The notes below the pieces were generated by a model. That model was not told where the DNA came from and searched no databases. It saw only the letters and a program-made list of their open reading frames with translations. The translations under genes were made by a program, and so were the position numbers. This document shows, in pieces, positions 37,754 through 46,498 of a stretch of 64,000 nucleotides of DNA. Numbering within the stretch: the first letter of the stretch is position 1; each line of letters starts with the position of its first letter. The DNA is from Cysteiniphilum halobium (lineage in GTDB: Bacteria; Pseudomonadota; Gammaproteobacteria; Francisellales; Francisellaceae). Location: assembly GCF_003574425.1 (NCBI RefSeq), contig NZ_QLIU01000030.1, positions 35,347 to 99,346 of the forward strand, given 5' to 3'.

Positions 37754-38264
37754 TATATTGATAAAACTTCGGCTTATCCCTTAACTGACCAATGACCGAA
37801 CCATGACGGTTGTGTAACAGCACAGTTTCATCACCCATGATACTACGCACAGTCACATTATTTGCTATTAAATACGCGGATGATTGTTGTGTACCATCAC
37901 TTGAGTTTAATAGTTGATTATTGCGTGAATAGTAATGCACAAGTACCTGATTGCTGCTTTGCACCACAGCGCGCAGACCATTGGCATAGTAATAATCACT
38001 CTCTTTAGCACCTGAGGCAAGACTGACTTGTGTTAACTCATTCGCCGCATTATAGCTAAAACTCGCACCCTTATTGTCCGTAGGCATATTACCATTGGCA
38101 TTATAGTTAATCGCTGATTCAACCAAAACACGCTGATGATTTACGTTTTGCTTACTTTGCTTATCCATCGCTTTAGCGCTATTGAGCGAATACGCCACAC
38201 TTTGGGTGATTAACAGACACGACATCCCTATGCCAATGTATAACTTAGATTTATTCTTTAACAT
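37695..38264 (-). CDS. Rhs-core protein, 5' part of copy 1 (frameshifted)
   Basis: 189 residues. Signal sequence MLKNKSKLYIGIGMSCLLIT..SVAYS, then YD-repeat-like sequence: INYNANGNMPTDNKG, FSYNAANELTQVSL, LVHYYSRNNQLL, VLLHNRHGSVIGQL. It ends prematurely in the heptamer repeat (QKTEDRGQRTEDRK). Nearly identical to the front half of the intact copy at 38525-39913. GGGG before ATG. With one repeat unit fewer it would read straight into the 36674-37753 frame and give a protein of about 527 residues. Confidence 0.8.
   Translation of the reverse strand: MLKNKSKLYIGIGMSCLLITQSVAYSLNSAKAMDKQSKQNVNHQRVLVESAINYNANGNMPTDNKGASFSYNAANELTQVSLASGAKESDYYYANGLRAVVQSSNQVLVHYYSRNNQLLNSSDGTQQSSAYLIANNVTVRSIMGDETVLLHNRHGSVIGQLRDKPKFYQYSVYGVQKTEDRGQRTEDRK
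37701..37742 (-). repeat. Heptanucleotide tandem repeat in Rhs copy 1 (three perfect units)
   Basis: On the + strand three perfect units of TCTGTCC at 37701-37721, then diverged units TCTGTCT, TCCGTCT and TCTGAAC. On the coding strand the unit is AGAGGAC-like; three units encode EDRGQRT. The equivalent place in Rhs copy 2 (39357-39370) has two perfect units. The extra unit shifts the frame and brings a TAA at 37695. Confidence 0.9.
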
Positions 38265-38524
38265 TTTGACCCCACTACTGATTATCTGTATTAATAATTT
38301 AATTCTTATATGATTAAAAAGTATACCGTAACGTAAGGATCAAGAATAATTTGTCTATTTATTTTGATTCAACACGTGATTTAACAAGTACTGCGACTGT
38401 TTTCAGTAGCAAATGAGCAACGAACATTTCTCAGGTTAACATCTTTCTTCCTGAACGGTTAAAACTAAAGCTTAGGGTGATACAGTTGAGCGAATAGTCT
38501 CGGCTTGTTTTTTAGTTTGTAACA

Positions 38525-39913
38525 TCAAATAGTATCGGTATGTTTATCTGCTCTTTTAACACCCACGGTTATACCTCCTACAATTACAATCCCTGCAACT
38601 ACTGCTATTTTATCTCCATAATTATTCAAGAAAGAATGTAATCTCCATTTTTTGTAAATATACTTAGTCGTGTTAATAATACTTTTCTGCTGCTTGTCAC
38701 TTGCAATTAAAAAATGATTAGCCAAATCTTTCTTGGTATTATATTTACGATAAAATTCATTCCCAATGTCTTTATCGTCACTAGTAAGAGAGTTTGTCCT
38801 CTTAAACGCTTTTTTTACTATGATATGTAATTCTTGGTCTTTCAAAAACTTATATGAAATGATCTGCTTAGCCCATTGACGAAATTGTAAGAAATTATCA
38901 AAGGATCCATGGGTCCAATATTTTACTACCCGATCAACTATTATTTTAAATGTTTTATTTACTTGCCTAAGACTATGAAACATATCAATATTTTGATAAA
39001 GCGAGATAGTATCGTGCAACATATCTATACACGGGGGAAATTTTTGTTGATTATTTATAGAATCATTCCTTCTTTCAGAGGTATCTTTTAACAATGGGGT
39101 AGATTCATTTATTGGCTCATCAACAATATCAATATGTCCACTAGGATCAACGCCCATCAATGGATTGTTGTTACCATAGAAATAACCATTGATTAACCCT
39201 TGATTATTAAAAGCATAGCTATCGGCTTGGATAAAACTTCTTAAACTTGGATCATAGTCACGCGCTTTAAGATAATATAAACCAGTCAATGGATCAAACA
39301 TATAGCCCGAATAGCGAAGAGGATTGCTTGCAAGCGCTAATGATCCATTTTTATTTTCTGTCCTCTGTCCTCTGTCTGCCGTCTTCTGAACCCCATAGAC
39401 GCTATATTGATAAAACTGTGGCTTATTATTCAACTGACCAATCACCGAACCGTGACGGTTGTGTAACAGAACAGTTGCATTACCCATGACACTCCGCACC
39501 GCCACATTATTCGCGATTAAATACGCGGATGATTGCTGTGCATCATCGCTTGTGTTTAACAGTTGATTATTGCGTGAATAGTAATGCACAAGTACCTGAT
39601 TGCTGCTTTGCACCACAGCGCGCAGACCATTGGCGTAGTAATAATCACTTTCTTTAGCACCTGAGGCAAGACTGACTTGTGTTAGCGCATTTGCCGCATT
39701 ATAACTAAAGCTTACCCCTTTATTATCCGTAGACATATTGCCATTGGCATTATAATGAAGCGCTGAGCTAACCAAAACACGCTGATGATTTATGCTTTGC
39801 TTACTTTGCTTATCCATCGCTTTAGCGCCATTGAGCGAATACGCCACACTTTGGGTGATTAACAGACACGACATCCCTATGCCAATATATAACTTAGATT
39901 TATTCTTTAACAT
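38525..39913 (-). CDS. Secreted short Rhs-core protein with C-terminal tip 2 (intact)
   Basis: 462 residues in one frame. Residues 1-28 are a signal sequence. The front half and the core (YGVQKTADRGQRTENKNGS, then PLRYSGYMFDPLTGLYYL to GVDPSGH, end about residue 260) match copy 1. The tip (about 200 residues) differs: an opening with PINESTPLLKDTSE, then CIDMLHDTISLYQNIDMFHS and LRQVNKTFKIIVDRV, which has the spacing of an F-box (L..I...L...D....LR.V.K.F..I), Lys-rich helices, and a C-terminal membrane segment KIAVVAGIVIVGGITVGV. No nearby immunity gene: 38265-38524 has none. The F-box idea is a visual match only. Confidence 0.8.
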   Translation of the reverse strand: MLKNKSKLYIGIGMSCLLITQSVAYSLNGAKAMDKQSKQSINHQRVLVSSALHYNANGNMSTDNKGVSFSYNAANALTQVSLASGAKESDYYYANGLRAVVQSSNQVLVHYYSRNNQLLNTSDDAQQSSAYLIANNVAVRSVMGNATVLLHNRHGSVIGQLNNKPQFYQYSVYGVQKTADRGQRTENKNGSLALASNPLRYSGYMFDPLTGLYYLKARDYDPSLRSFIQADSYAFNNQGLINGYFYGNNNPLMGVDPSGHIDIVDEPINESTPLLKDTSERRNDSINNQQKFPPCIDMLHDTISLYQNIDMFHSLRQVNKTFKIIVDRVVKYWTHGSFDNFLQFRQWAKQIISYKFLKDQELHIIVKKAFKRTNSLTSDDKDIGNEFYRKYNTKKDLANHFLIASDKQQKSIINTTKYIYKKWRLHSFLNNYGDKIAVVAGIVIVGGITVGVKRADKHTDTI

Positions 39914-40010
39914 TTTGACCCCACTACTGATTATCTGTATTAATAATTTAACTCTTACATGATTAAAAAGTATACCGTAACGTAAGGATCAAGAATAATT
40001 TGTCTATTTA
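39134..40010. repeat. Direct duplication, copy B (877 bases)
   Basis: Partner of 37478-38361. Contains the two-unit heptamer tract (39357-39370, followed by TCTGTCT and GCCGTCT). Upstream of it an extra ~75-base palindromic insertion (40011-40085) separates TGTCTATTTA from TTTTGATTCAACAC, which are contiguous in copy A. Confidence 0.85.
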
Positions 40011-40358
40011 ATCATCGCGAATTGAATCAAAATACAATACTCTATATGTAATGGTGCCATTGAAAATCAAAGTTTGATGGCCGTTTATTTTGATTCAACA
40101 CCCCTAGCAAATTGAATGAGATAAGAAGATTTTTCAGGTAGAAGTTTGGCATATGAGCAACTATGCCCATTAGAAATCATTTTGTGATGGATATAAATAA
40201 CAAAGCGTTGTGCGTTATTTTTTCAGGTTAGGCATACTAAAGAATGCTCAGTGGTTCCCGCTGAAAAACTTCCTGAAAGCCTATGGTTGAGAGGTTTATT
40301 AGAAAAAAGATTACGAAAATCATTTTCTGGAAGCCTTGATTTATCTAGTCTTGCGAGG
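39914..40358. other. Gap of 445 bases: repeats and promoter region of Rhs copy 2
   Basis: Contains the shared upstream part of the duplication (to 40010), a small palindromic element (40022-40098), about 150 bases with nothing recognisable, and the beginning of the inverted ~120-bp repeat. A + strand frame at 40251-40469 crosses the repeat but is not supported as a gene. Confidence 0.6.
40022..40098. repeat. Small palindromic insertion upstream of Rhs copy 2
   Basis: TTGAATCAAAATA at 40022-40034 is the perfect reverse complement of TATTTTGATTCAA at 40086-40098. The outer motif TTTTGATTCAACAC recurs near 38362 and, with one change, near 52341, so it is a dispersed element end. Confidence 0.6.
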
Positions 40359-40373
40359 TTAGCGGGAATTGCT
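40253..40373 (+). repeat. ~120-bp repeat, inverted copy right of the Rhs block
   Basis: Inverted counterpart of 36443-36564. Ends GTTCCCGCTG and AGCGGGAATT are themselves near-inverse of each other. The nadE stop codon and last few codons lie in it. Confidence 0.8.
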
Positions 40374-42011
40374 GAAGAATGCTGTAGTTGGCATACGCCG
40401 ACCAATACCAAATGGGCGGCGCTGAATAAACAGTATTTGTGGTGCCTGCTTGCGTTTAAATTCGGCTAACTCAACCATACGGTAGATACGCTGCTGCTCT
40501 GCCGTATCTACCTCTAAAACAATCTTCTGTAACCGTTTGATTTCCGGCGCTAACAATAAGTCTCTTTCCAAGTAAAGCTTAAGCATCGCATCAAGATAAT
40601 AATAATCTGGCAAGCTATCGGAATCCTTTTGTCCTTCGGATAATTCAGCTGATGGTGCTTTGTCAATAATACTTTGCGGGATAAGCGCACCATATTTTTC
40701 GTTAATATAATTGGATAATGCATACACATCATTCTTATATAAATCACCAATACAATTTAGCGCACCACACATATCACCATAAAGTGTCGCGTAACCGACG
40801 GCAAGCTCACTCTTGTTACCCGTTGTTAGCATTAAAAACCCCGTGTCATTGGAATACTCCATGACAATTCGTCCACGAATACGTGCTTGCATATTTTCTT
40901 TGGTCAGTTTTTTAGGTTCAGTTCCAAACGCTTTGGCAAAATTCGCACAGGTCAGCAAAAACTCATCCTTAATTTCACGGATAAAAAGCTCAACTCCTAG
41001 GTTTTGGCATAGTTTAACTGAATCATGTACAGATCCTTCAGAGGAATATATTGAAGGCATAGTAATTGCTTTGACATTTTCCTTGCCTAAACTCAAAGCA
41101 GCAATAGTCAAAGTCAATGCACTATCAATACCACCAGATGAACCAACAACCACACCTTTAAACCCACATTTGTGTACATAGTCTTTTAAGCCACAGACCA
41201 GTTGCTGCAAAACAAATGATTGTGGATTGTCTTGATATGGAGCGTTTAGCACGATGTGTGGTAAACATGTAAGATCAATGCTAAAACTTGACTCTTTAAA
41301 GCTATCCGCCAACGCAATAAGCTTTGCGTTAGCATTACAAGCAAAACTTGCACCATCATATACCAGCTCATCATAACCACCAACCTGTGTACTATAGATT
41401 ACCGGGGCTTGGATTTTTTTGGTGATCTTCTCTACAATTTGTAAGCGCTGTTTAAATTTACCGAACATTGAAGGCGATGCATTCAGTACAATCAAAGCCT
41501 CAAGATTATCTGGCAAATTGCCCACAGGGTTATTTAAATAGCCTTGATGATTGTCGTACCAGATATCTTCACAAATTAAAATGGCTAAATGCTGGCCTTT
41601 AAAATTGAAACTTAGCTTTTCGTTTTTTCCTGCAATAAAATGTCGTGTCTCATCAAAAACACCATAACTTGGGATTAATTGTTTATGATAACAATGTATG
41701 GTTTTACCACGATCAATTACTAATGCACTATTGTGAAACTTTTTAAGTCCTGCTATTGCTGTTGCAGCACCTATTACCACCGCAATATCTAGTGTTAACG
41801 TAAGCTTTTTGATTTCATCAATCACCTGATTTTGCACATCAATCAGCTCATGATATGTCAACAAATCATAAGGATAATAGCCAGTAATACAAAGCTCAGA
41901 AAAAACAATTAAATCTGAAGTCTTATGCGCATGCATCGCTTGGGCAATTTTTTCAAAGTTATGTGTGAAATCAGCAACGGTATAATTTAATTGAACAACT
42001 GAAATTTTCAT
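40359..42011 (-). CDS. nadE: Glutamine-hydrolysing NAD+ synthase
   Basis: 550 residues. N-terminal nitrilase-type glutaminase with Glu in FSELCITGYYP, Lys in YHKQLIPSYGVFDE and Cys in ILICEDIWYD; C-terminal amidoligase with VVGSSGGIDSALTL (P-loop, about 290), TTGNKSELAVGYATLYGD and APSAELSEGQKDSDSLP. Converts deamido-NAD to NAD using ammonia channelled from glutamine. The frame opens at 42059 inside the next gene, but MKISVVQLN at 42011 follows AAGGAAAT and fits the family. The C-terminus RRMPTTAFFSNSR is atypical: the last codons and TAA come from the inserted ~120-bp repeat, replacing the usual few residues. Confidence 0.93.
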   Translation of the reverse strand: MKISVVQLNYTVADFTHNFEKIAQAMHAHKTSDLIVFSELCITGYYPYDLLTYHELIDVQNQVIDEIKKLTLTLDIAVVIGAATAIAGLKKFHNSALVIDRGKTIHCYHKQLIPSYGVFDETRHFIAGKNEKLSFNFKGQHLAILICEDIWYDNHQGYLNNPVGNLPDNLEALIVLNASPSMFGKFKQRLQIVEKITKKIQAPVIYSTQVGGYDELVYDGASFACNANAKLIALADSFKESSFSIDLTCLPHIVLNAPYQDNPQSFVLQQLVCGLKDYVHKCGFKGVVVGSSGGIDSALTLTIAALSLGKENVKAITMPSIYSSEGSVHDSVKLCQNLGVELFIREIKDEFLLTCANFAKAFGTEPKKLTKENMQARIRGRIVMEYSNDTGFLMLTTGNKSELAVGYATLYGDMCGALNCIGDLYKNDVYALSNYINEKYGALIPQSIIDKAPSAELSEGQKDSDSLPDYYYLDAMLKLYLERDLLLAPEIKRLQKIVLEVDTAEQQRIYRMVELAEFKRKQAPQILFIQRRPFGIGRRMPTTAFFSNSR

Positions 42012-42019
42012 GTATTTCC

Positions 42020-42835
42020 TTAAGACTTTAAGCGAATACCACGTGATAGCAAATACCACGCCAAGCTATATAATATCCCGATTAATAGCACGATGGCAAC
42101 TAAAGCAACCATTGGGTTAATGTACGAATAACCAATAAATGCATAACGTACAAAATCAACAATATAAAATAATGGATTATATTGCGCGATATCCCGCCAA
42201 AATGGCGGCAACGCATTTAGTCCATAAAACACGCCACCAAGATAAATTAAAGGAGTTAGCACAAAAGTAGGAAAAATAGTCGTATCATCAAAACTTTGCG
42301 AAAAAATACCATTTAAGAGTCCCCCTAATGAAAATAGAGTGCCACACAAAAAGAAAGCCAATAAAATCAATAATGCGGCATTAAAATTGATTGAAATACC
42401 ACCAAATATACCTACTATAATCGTAACCATAATACCGACACAACAACCGCGCGCTACCCCGCCTGATATATAACCTAGAATAATTAAATGATTGGTTGCC
42501 GGAGATACGAGAAGCTCGTGAATTGAGTGATTAAAACGCGCACCATAAAATGACCCCACAACATTGGCATAGGAGTTATTAATTACTGACATGATTACAA
42601 GCCCAGGCGTGATAAACTGCATATAATTAAAACCATCCATCATGCCAACACGCGACCCCACTACTTTCCCAAAAATGAGAAAATAAAGGTTGACCGTAAT
42701 AGCTGACGGTAACAAAGTCTGTGGCCACATTCGCAATACACGTACTACTTCTTTTCTTAATATGGTGTAATAAATAATCCAATATTCTTTAAACGTCATT
42801 TTCCCCAACCTATGCCTTATTTCTTGCGACATCAA
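42020..42835 (-). CDS. ABC-2 type transporter permease
   Basis: 271 residues with six hydrophobic segments and the ABC-2 signature region FPTFVLTPLIYLGGVFYG followed by NPLFYIVDFVRYAFIG. Similar to the E. coli YadH/NodJ type. It overlaps the ATPase gene upstream by 26 bases, so the two form one exporter. Its stop is 9 bases before nadE's ATG, so nadE may be read in the same transcript. Substrate unknown. Confidence 0.9.
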   Translation of the reverse strand: MMSQEIRHRLGKMTFKEYWIIYYTILRKEVVRVLRMWPQTLLPSAITVNLYFLIFGKVVGSRVGMMDGFNYMQFITPGLVIMSVINNSYANVVGSFYGARFNHSIHELLVSPATNHLIILGYISGGVARGCCVGIMVTIIVGIFGGISINFNAALLILLAFFLCGTLFSLGGLLNGIFSQSFDDTTIFPTFVLTPLIYLGGVFYGLNALPPFWRDIAQYNPLFYIVDFVRYAFIGYSYINPMVALVAIVLLIGILYSLAWYLLSRGIRLKS

Positions 42836-43736
42836 TGAACAATTTCTCTAGCTTATTTGTTTTTGTCTTAACACTTAATACCTCGATATTATGCTGACTT
42901 AAATCAGCAAATAATTGATTTAATGTAATACTTTTATCAACGTCAATTTCCAGCGTGTTTTGGTCAACTAACTGACATTGACCATATTTACACTGCATTT
43001 GCGCTTGTGTCAGTGGCTCTTTTAAATCAAAAATATAAGTCTCTTTCTCAACCGATCTTAATAGTGTTTTCATATCAGAGCTGGTATGTAATTTACCTTG
43101 ATGAATCAAAGCAATGCGATTACACATACTCTCGGCTTCCTCAAGATAGTGTGTCGTTAAAATAATCGTCAAATTTTCTTTATTTAATGCACGCATCTGC
43201 TCCCATAACGATTGGCGTAACTCAACATCTACACCTGCCGTTGGCTCATCTAGGATTAATACTTTAGGCTTATGGATTAATGCACGCGCAACCATTAAAC
43301 GTCGCTTCATCCCACCAGATAAAAATCGTACTTGCGCATCTTTTTTATCCCACAATGCCATATCTTTTAGTAATTTTTCGGCATAGGGTTTGGTTGTCTT
43401 ACGATCTATGCCAAAGTACCCTGCTTGTGTTAATAGAATTTGCATCGGAGTTTCAAAGATATTTAGATTAATCTCTTGCGGCATAACGCCTAAGTGTTTG
43501 CGTGCCATAAACGGAGATTTTACTGTATCATAGCCACAGACTTTGATGCTACCACTGGTTTTGTTGACAAGAGCCGAAATCATTCCTAATGTTGTTGATT
43601 TCCCCGCACCATTAGGCCCTAATAATGCAAAAAAGTCCCCCGGATAAACATCAAAACTAACATCCTTTACCGCATGGACTCCACCTTTGTATATCTTATT
43701 GACATTAACCAAAGACAGCGCTTTTGTATAAGTCAT
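42810..43736 (-). CDS. ABC transporter ATP-binding protein
   Basis: 308 residues. Walker A GPNGAGKSTT, signature LSGGMKRRLMVARAL, Walker B VLILDEPTAGVD and switch His in LTTHYLEEAE are present. A C-terminal extension of ~80 residues is typical of the drug/polysaccharide-exporter (YadG/CcmA-like) subfamily. Energises the permease encoded downstream. Confidence 0.92.
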   Translation of the reverse strand: MTYTKALSLVNVNKIYKGGVHAVKDVSFDVYPGDFFALLGPNGAGKSTTLGMISALVNKTSGSIKVCGYDTVKSPFMARKHLGVMPQEINLNIFETPMQILLTQAGYFGIDRKTTKPYAEKLLKDMALWDKKDAQVRFLSGGMKRRLMVARALIHKPKVLILDEPTAGVDVELRQSLWEQMRALNKENLTIILTTHYLEEAESMCNRIALIHQGKLHTSSDMKTLLRSVEKETYIFDLKEPLTQAQMQCKYGQCQLVDQNTLEIDVDKSITLNQLFADLSQHNIEVLSVKTKTNKLEKLFIDVARNKA

Positions 43737-43849
43737 TATAAACTCAATTGCTTGTTATAATAGATAGCCAAGCATTGTAACAGACAATTTGTGACTGACT
43801 AGAGGTATGTGCTTTTTTATTTTTTCATATTAAACCTTTAAACGATCAA

Positions 43850-45112
43850 TTATGTATTTACGCTTTCCTTTTCTTCAATCAATTGTTGCTCAACAACTGC
43901 TTCTGTTGCAATGGATGCTTCAGCAACAACCGTTTGGAAAGCAACTTTTTCATCGTCTTTAGGCGCTTCGCGCGCACGTAAACGCCATAAAGTATAAACC
44001 CCTAATAAGAAGCAGATAAAGCCAACTAAAGTAAAAAATCCAAAGGGACCAAAAATAGACATAAACCACGTCGTTAATAAGGGGCCAACCATCGAGCCAA
44101 TACCATATGAAAGCGCTAGGATACCGACAATACCCACTAACTGATCAGCATCTAAGTAATCACTGGAATGACTGATCGATAACGGATAAAACGTAAAGGT
44201 AAGTCCTCCTAATAAAAAGGAGAAAATAGCCAACTGCCAAAAACTACCATGCAAGATACAAATAAGGATAGAAACTATCACTGACCCTATTAGCATGACT
44301 AATAATACCAGTCGCCGATCAATAACATCCGAAATTTTACCAATGGGCAACTGCAACAACATGCCTCCGATAATAATGGCAAACATCATATAAGAAATAC
44401 TATGCACCGGCACATTGGTCTGCTTTAAAAATAAAGGGTAAATCGTGTAAATACTCCCTAAAATCACGCCCGCCGTCATTGCTGTCCAGATGCCAAGTGG
44501 CGCTTTTTTAAATAACACAAAAGGTGATAATAGTTCAACATGCTCTTGTCTTGGCGTTTCAAAGCGTGTCAAACAAACCGGAATAATTGATAAAGTTGCC
44601 AAAATTGAAATAACACAAAATGCTAACAGGACCGTCTCAAAAGGAATATTTAATAAAAATTGACCAGATGCCTGAACAAAGTAATATACAAACAGATAAA
44701 TTGATAACACCAACCCTTTATGTTTACTGCCTGCTCCTTCTAAACACCATGCCTCAACAACAATAAATAATCCAGCCAACGCATAACCACAAATAAAACG
44801 AGCTGCCGCCCAAACATTAACATCATAAAAGATGCCAAGCGACATAGCCCCTGCAGCCATTAAGGTGGCAAATAATGCATAGGCACGAATATACCCAATA
44901 CGCAAAATAAGTCGTTGGGTAAAATAGGACCCTAATACCATACCTGTAAAGTAAGCAGCTGAAATCAACCCAACAACAAAATTACTTTGCCCCATCCGTT
45001 CAAGCTCAAGTGTCGTATAGGTAGTATAGAAAGTATTACCAATAGTTAAAATACACATACTTAGAATCGGCGCAAACAACATTGCAAATCTAGCTGGCTT
45101 ATACTCAGACAT
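43850..45112 (-). CDS. MFS transporter
   Basis: 420 residues with twelve predicted membrane helices. The start ARFAMLFAPILSMCILTIGN and the motif GSYFTQRLILRIGYIRAYA in loop 2-3 (variant of GxxxDRxGRR), together with QLPIGKISDVIDRRLVL in loop 8-9, place it in the YcaD/UMF-like MFS group. The cytosolic C-tail is acidic (EEKESVNT end). Divergent from the LysR-type gene, which may control it. Substrate unknown. Confidence 0.88.
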   Translation of the reverse strand: MSEYKPARFAMLFAPILSMCILTIGNTFYTTYTTLELERMGQSNFVVGLISAAYFTGMVLGSYFTQRLILRIGYIRAYALFATLMAAGAMSLGIFYDVNVWAAARFICGYALAGLFIVVEAWCLEGAGSKHKGLVLSIYLFVYYFVQASGQFLLNIPFETVLLAFCVISILATLSIIPVCLTRFETPRQEHVELLSPFVLFKKAPLGIWTAMTAGVILGSIYTIYPLFLKQTNVPVHSISYMMFAIIIGGMLLQLPIGKISDVIDRRLVLLVMLIGSVIVSILICILHGSFWQLAIFSFLLGGLTFTFYPLSISHSSDYLDADQLVGIVGILALSYGIGSMVGPLLTTWFMSIFGPFGFFTLVGFICFLLGVYTLWRLRAREAPKDDEKVAFQTVVAEASIATEAVVEQQLIEEKESVNT

Positions 45113-45398
45113 CTTTTACTTTTTCAACCTTTTACTGCTCTATTCCTTGGGTCTCAAGCTTAAAGTAGATTGTTTATACGCTCAATATAATTTTTATATC
45201 TTTTTTATATCTTTGCCATCGCTTTACTGTATTTTATGACAAGGCAATGCTATCTTTCTCTTGGTGTAAATTTTGGTACAACGTCTGTTTTTAAAATAAT
45301 CATTATAAATAACTTATAAAATGGACTTATGGAGAAAATTTGCTATTGTCTATTTATAAAACATAAAATGCATACCAAATACGTTTAAGGCGAGAACA
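45113..45398. promoter_or_regulatory. Divergent upstream region of MFS and LysR-type genes
   Basis: 286 bases, AT-rich, no gene. Expected to hold both promoters and, by analogy with divergent LysR gene pairs, the regulator's binding site; I could not identify a convincing T-N11-A operator. Confidence 0.35.
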
Positions 45399-46283
45399 AT
45401 GGACAGCAGTGATTTAATGATTTTGCGACACCTTCTTATCGAAAAAAATATCAGTGTGACTGCTAAATTAATGAATGTCTCACAACCTGCTATTACTATG
45501 CGTTTAGGTAAGTTAAGAGGCATGTTTAAAGATGATATTCTAATACGTGATGGCAATAAGATGAAATTAACGCCTAAAGCAGAGGATATGGTCAACCCAA
45601 TTATTAGAATTACTGACGAAATGTTAAGCCTCATGCCAGCTCACGACTTTGATCCATACACCACACCTACACATGTTCAATTACAGATTACCGAAGCCAT
45701 TTCTGAAACAAATACCAAAGCACTTATTGATGCCTTTTTGAAATATAACCATCAACATAAAATCAGCATAACTACCTTATCTTACATCTCACTTCAGGCA
45801 CATGATCAAACACTTAAAAATATTGATGCAGTAATTGGTATTCCTGCGCATATTGAAGGATTTAATGATGAAATTTATAGCTATGAGACTGGTGTGTTGA
45901 TGTTTGATCAGTTTTTTGATGATAGCAAGAAGTCTGTTTCTTACGATGAATACTTGCAATTACCTCATATCGTATTTTCCCAAGGAAGCAGTAATCAATT
46001 ATTATTAGATATTTTAGGCCATCCAGACCCGCGTAATCTATGCTTACAAATCAGTAGTTTGCGTGCTGCTACTGAACTCTTACAAGATAAATACGTCATG
46101 ACCGCTTCAACGATATTAGCACGCGTGTTTAATAAAAAACACATACCGCTGCCTTTTGATTTACCGGGGCTTCCCTTTAAGTTGTCTTATCCTGAACGCT
46201 TAAAACATGACAAAAAAAATCGCTGGGTGCGTCAGGTTTGTAAAGAAGTGATGCAAGCACTTTTAAAAAAATATACCTTATAA
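45399..46283 (+). CDS. LysR-family transcriptional regulator
   Basis: 294 residues. N-terminal winged helix: DLMILRHLLIEKNISVTAKL followed by NVSQPAITMRLGKLR, with FKDDILIRDGNKMKLTPKAE as the wing. The effector-binding part is present (~200 residues) but diverged. AAGGCGAG before ATG. It lies between the divergent MFS gene and, 215 bases downstream on the same strand, the large dehydrogenase-ketosynthase fusion; either could be its target. Confidence 0.85.
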   Translation: MDSSDLMILRHLLIEKNISVTAKLMNVSQPAITMRLGKLRGMFKDDILIRDGNKMKLTPKAEDMVNPIIRITDEMLSLMPAHDFDPYTTPTHVQLQITEAISETNTKALIDAFLKYNHQHKISITTLSYISLQAHDQTLKNIDAVIGIPAHIEGFNDEIYSYETGVLMFDQFFDDSKKSVSYDEYLQLPHIVFSQGSSNQLLLDILGHPDPRNLCLQISSLRAATELLQDKYVMTASTILARVFNKKHIPLPFDLPGLPFKLSYPERLKHDKKNRWVRQVCKEVMQALLKKYTL

Positions 46284-46498
46284 TATCTTTTTCATAGTCT
46301 CCTCTTGCCCTAAACCTTACATCATACGTACCGGATGCAATCATTTAATCACCATCTAGTTCACCATTGTTTTTTTGATATTTGCATGATTTATATTTGA
46401 CATTAAGGACGAACTTTACCAATATTTACCTCACTAAAAAGTTGCTTATTTATTTATCTAACAAAATTATGAATACACTTTCTGAGGAACAAACATCA

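Larger units (their letters stand above)
37478..38361. repeat. Direct duplication, copy A (884 bases)
   Basis: Covers the Rhs front half, core and about 100 bases of upstream sequence. It aligns with 39134-40010 (877 bases). The 7-base length difference equals exactly one heptamer unit, so there is no other net length change. Similarity stops at the DPSGH codons on one side and after TGTCTATTTA on the other. Confidence 0.85.

Noticed and set aside
36674..38264. Rhs copy 1 as two independent genes
   Set aside because: Comparison with copy 2 shows they are one gene split by an extra heptamer; the second part has no signal sequence or ribosome site of its own.
40251..40469. Open frame of 72 codons on the + strand (VPAEKLPESLWLRG...)
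   Set aside because: It runs through the inverted repeat and antisense into nadE; the other repeat copy has a stop in the same frame, so it is not kept as protein.
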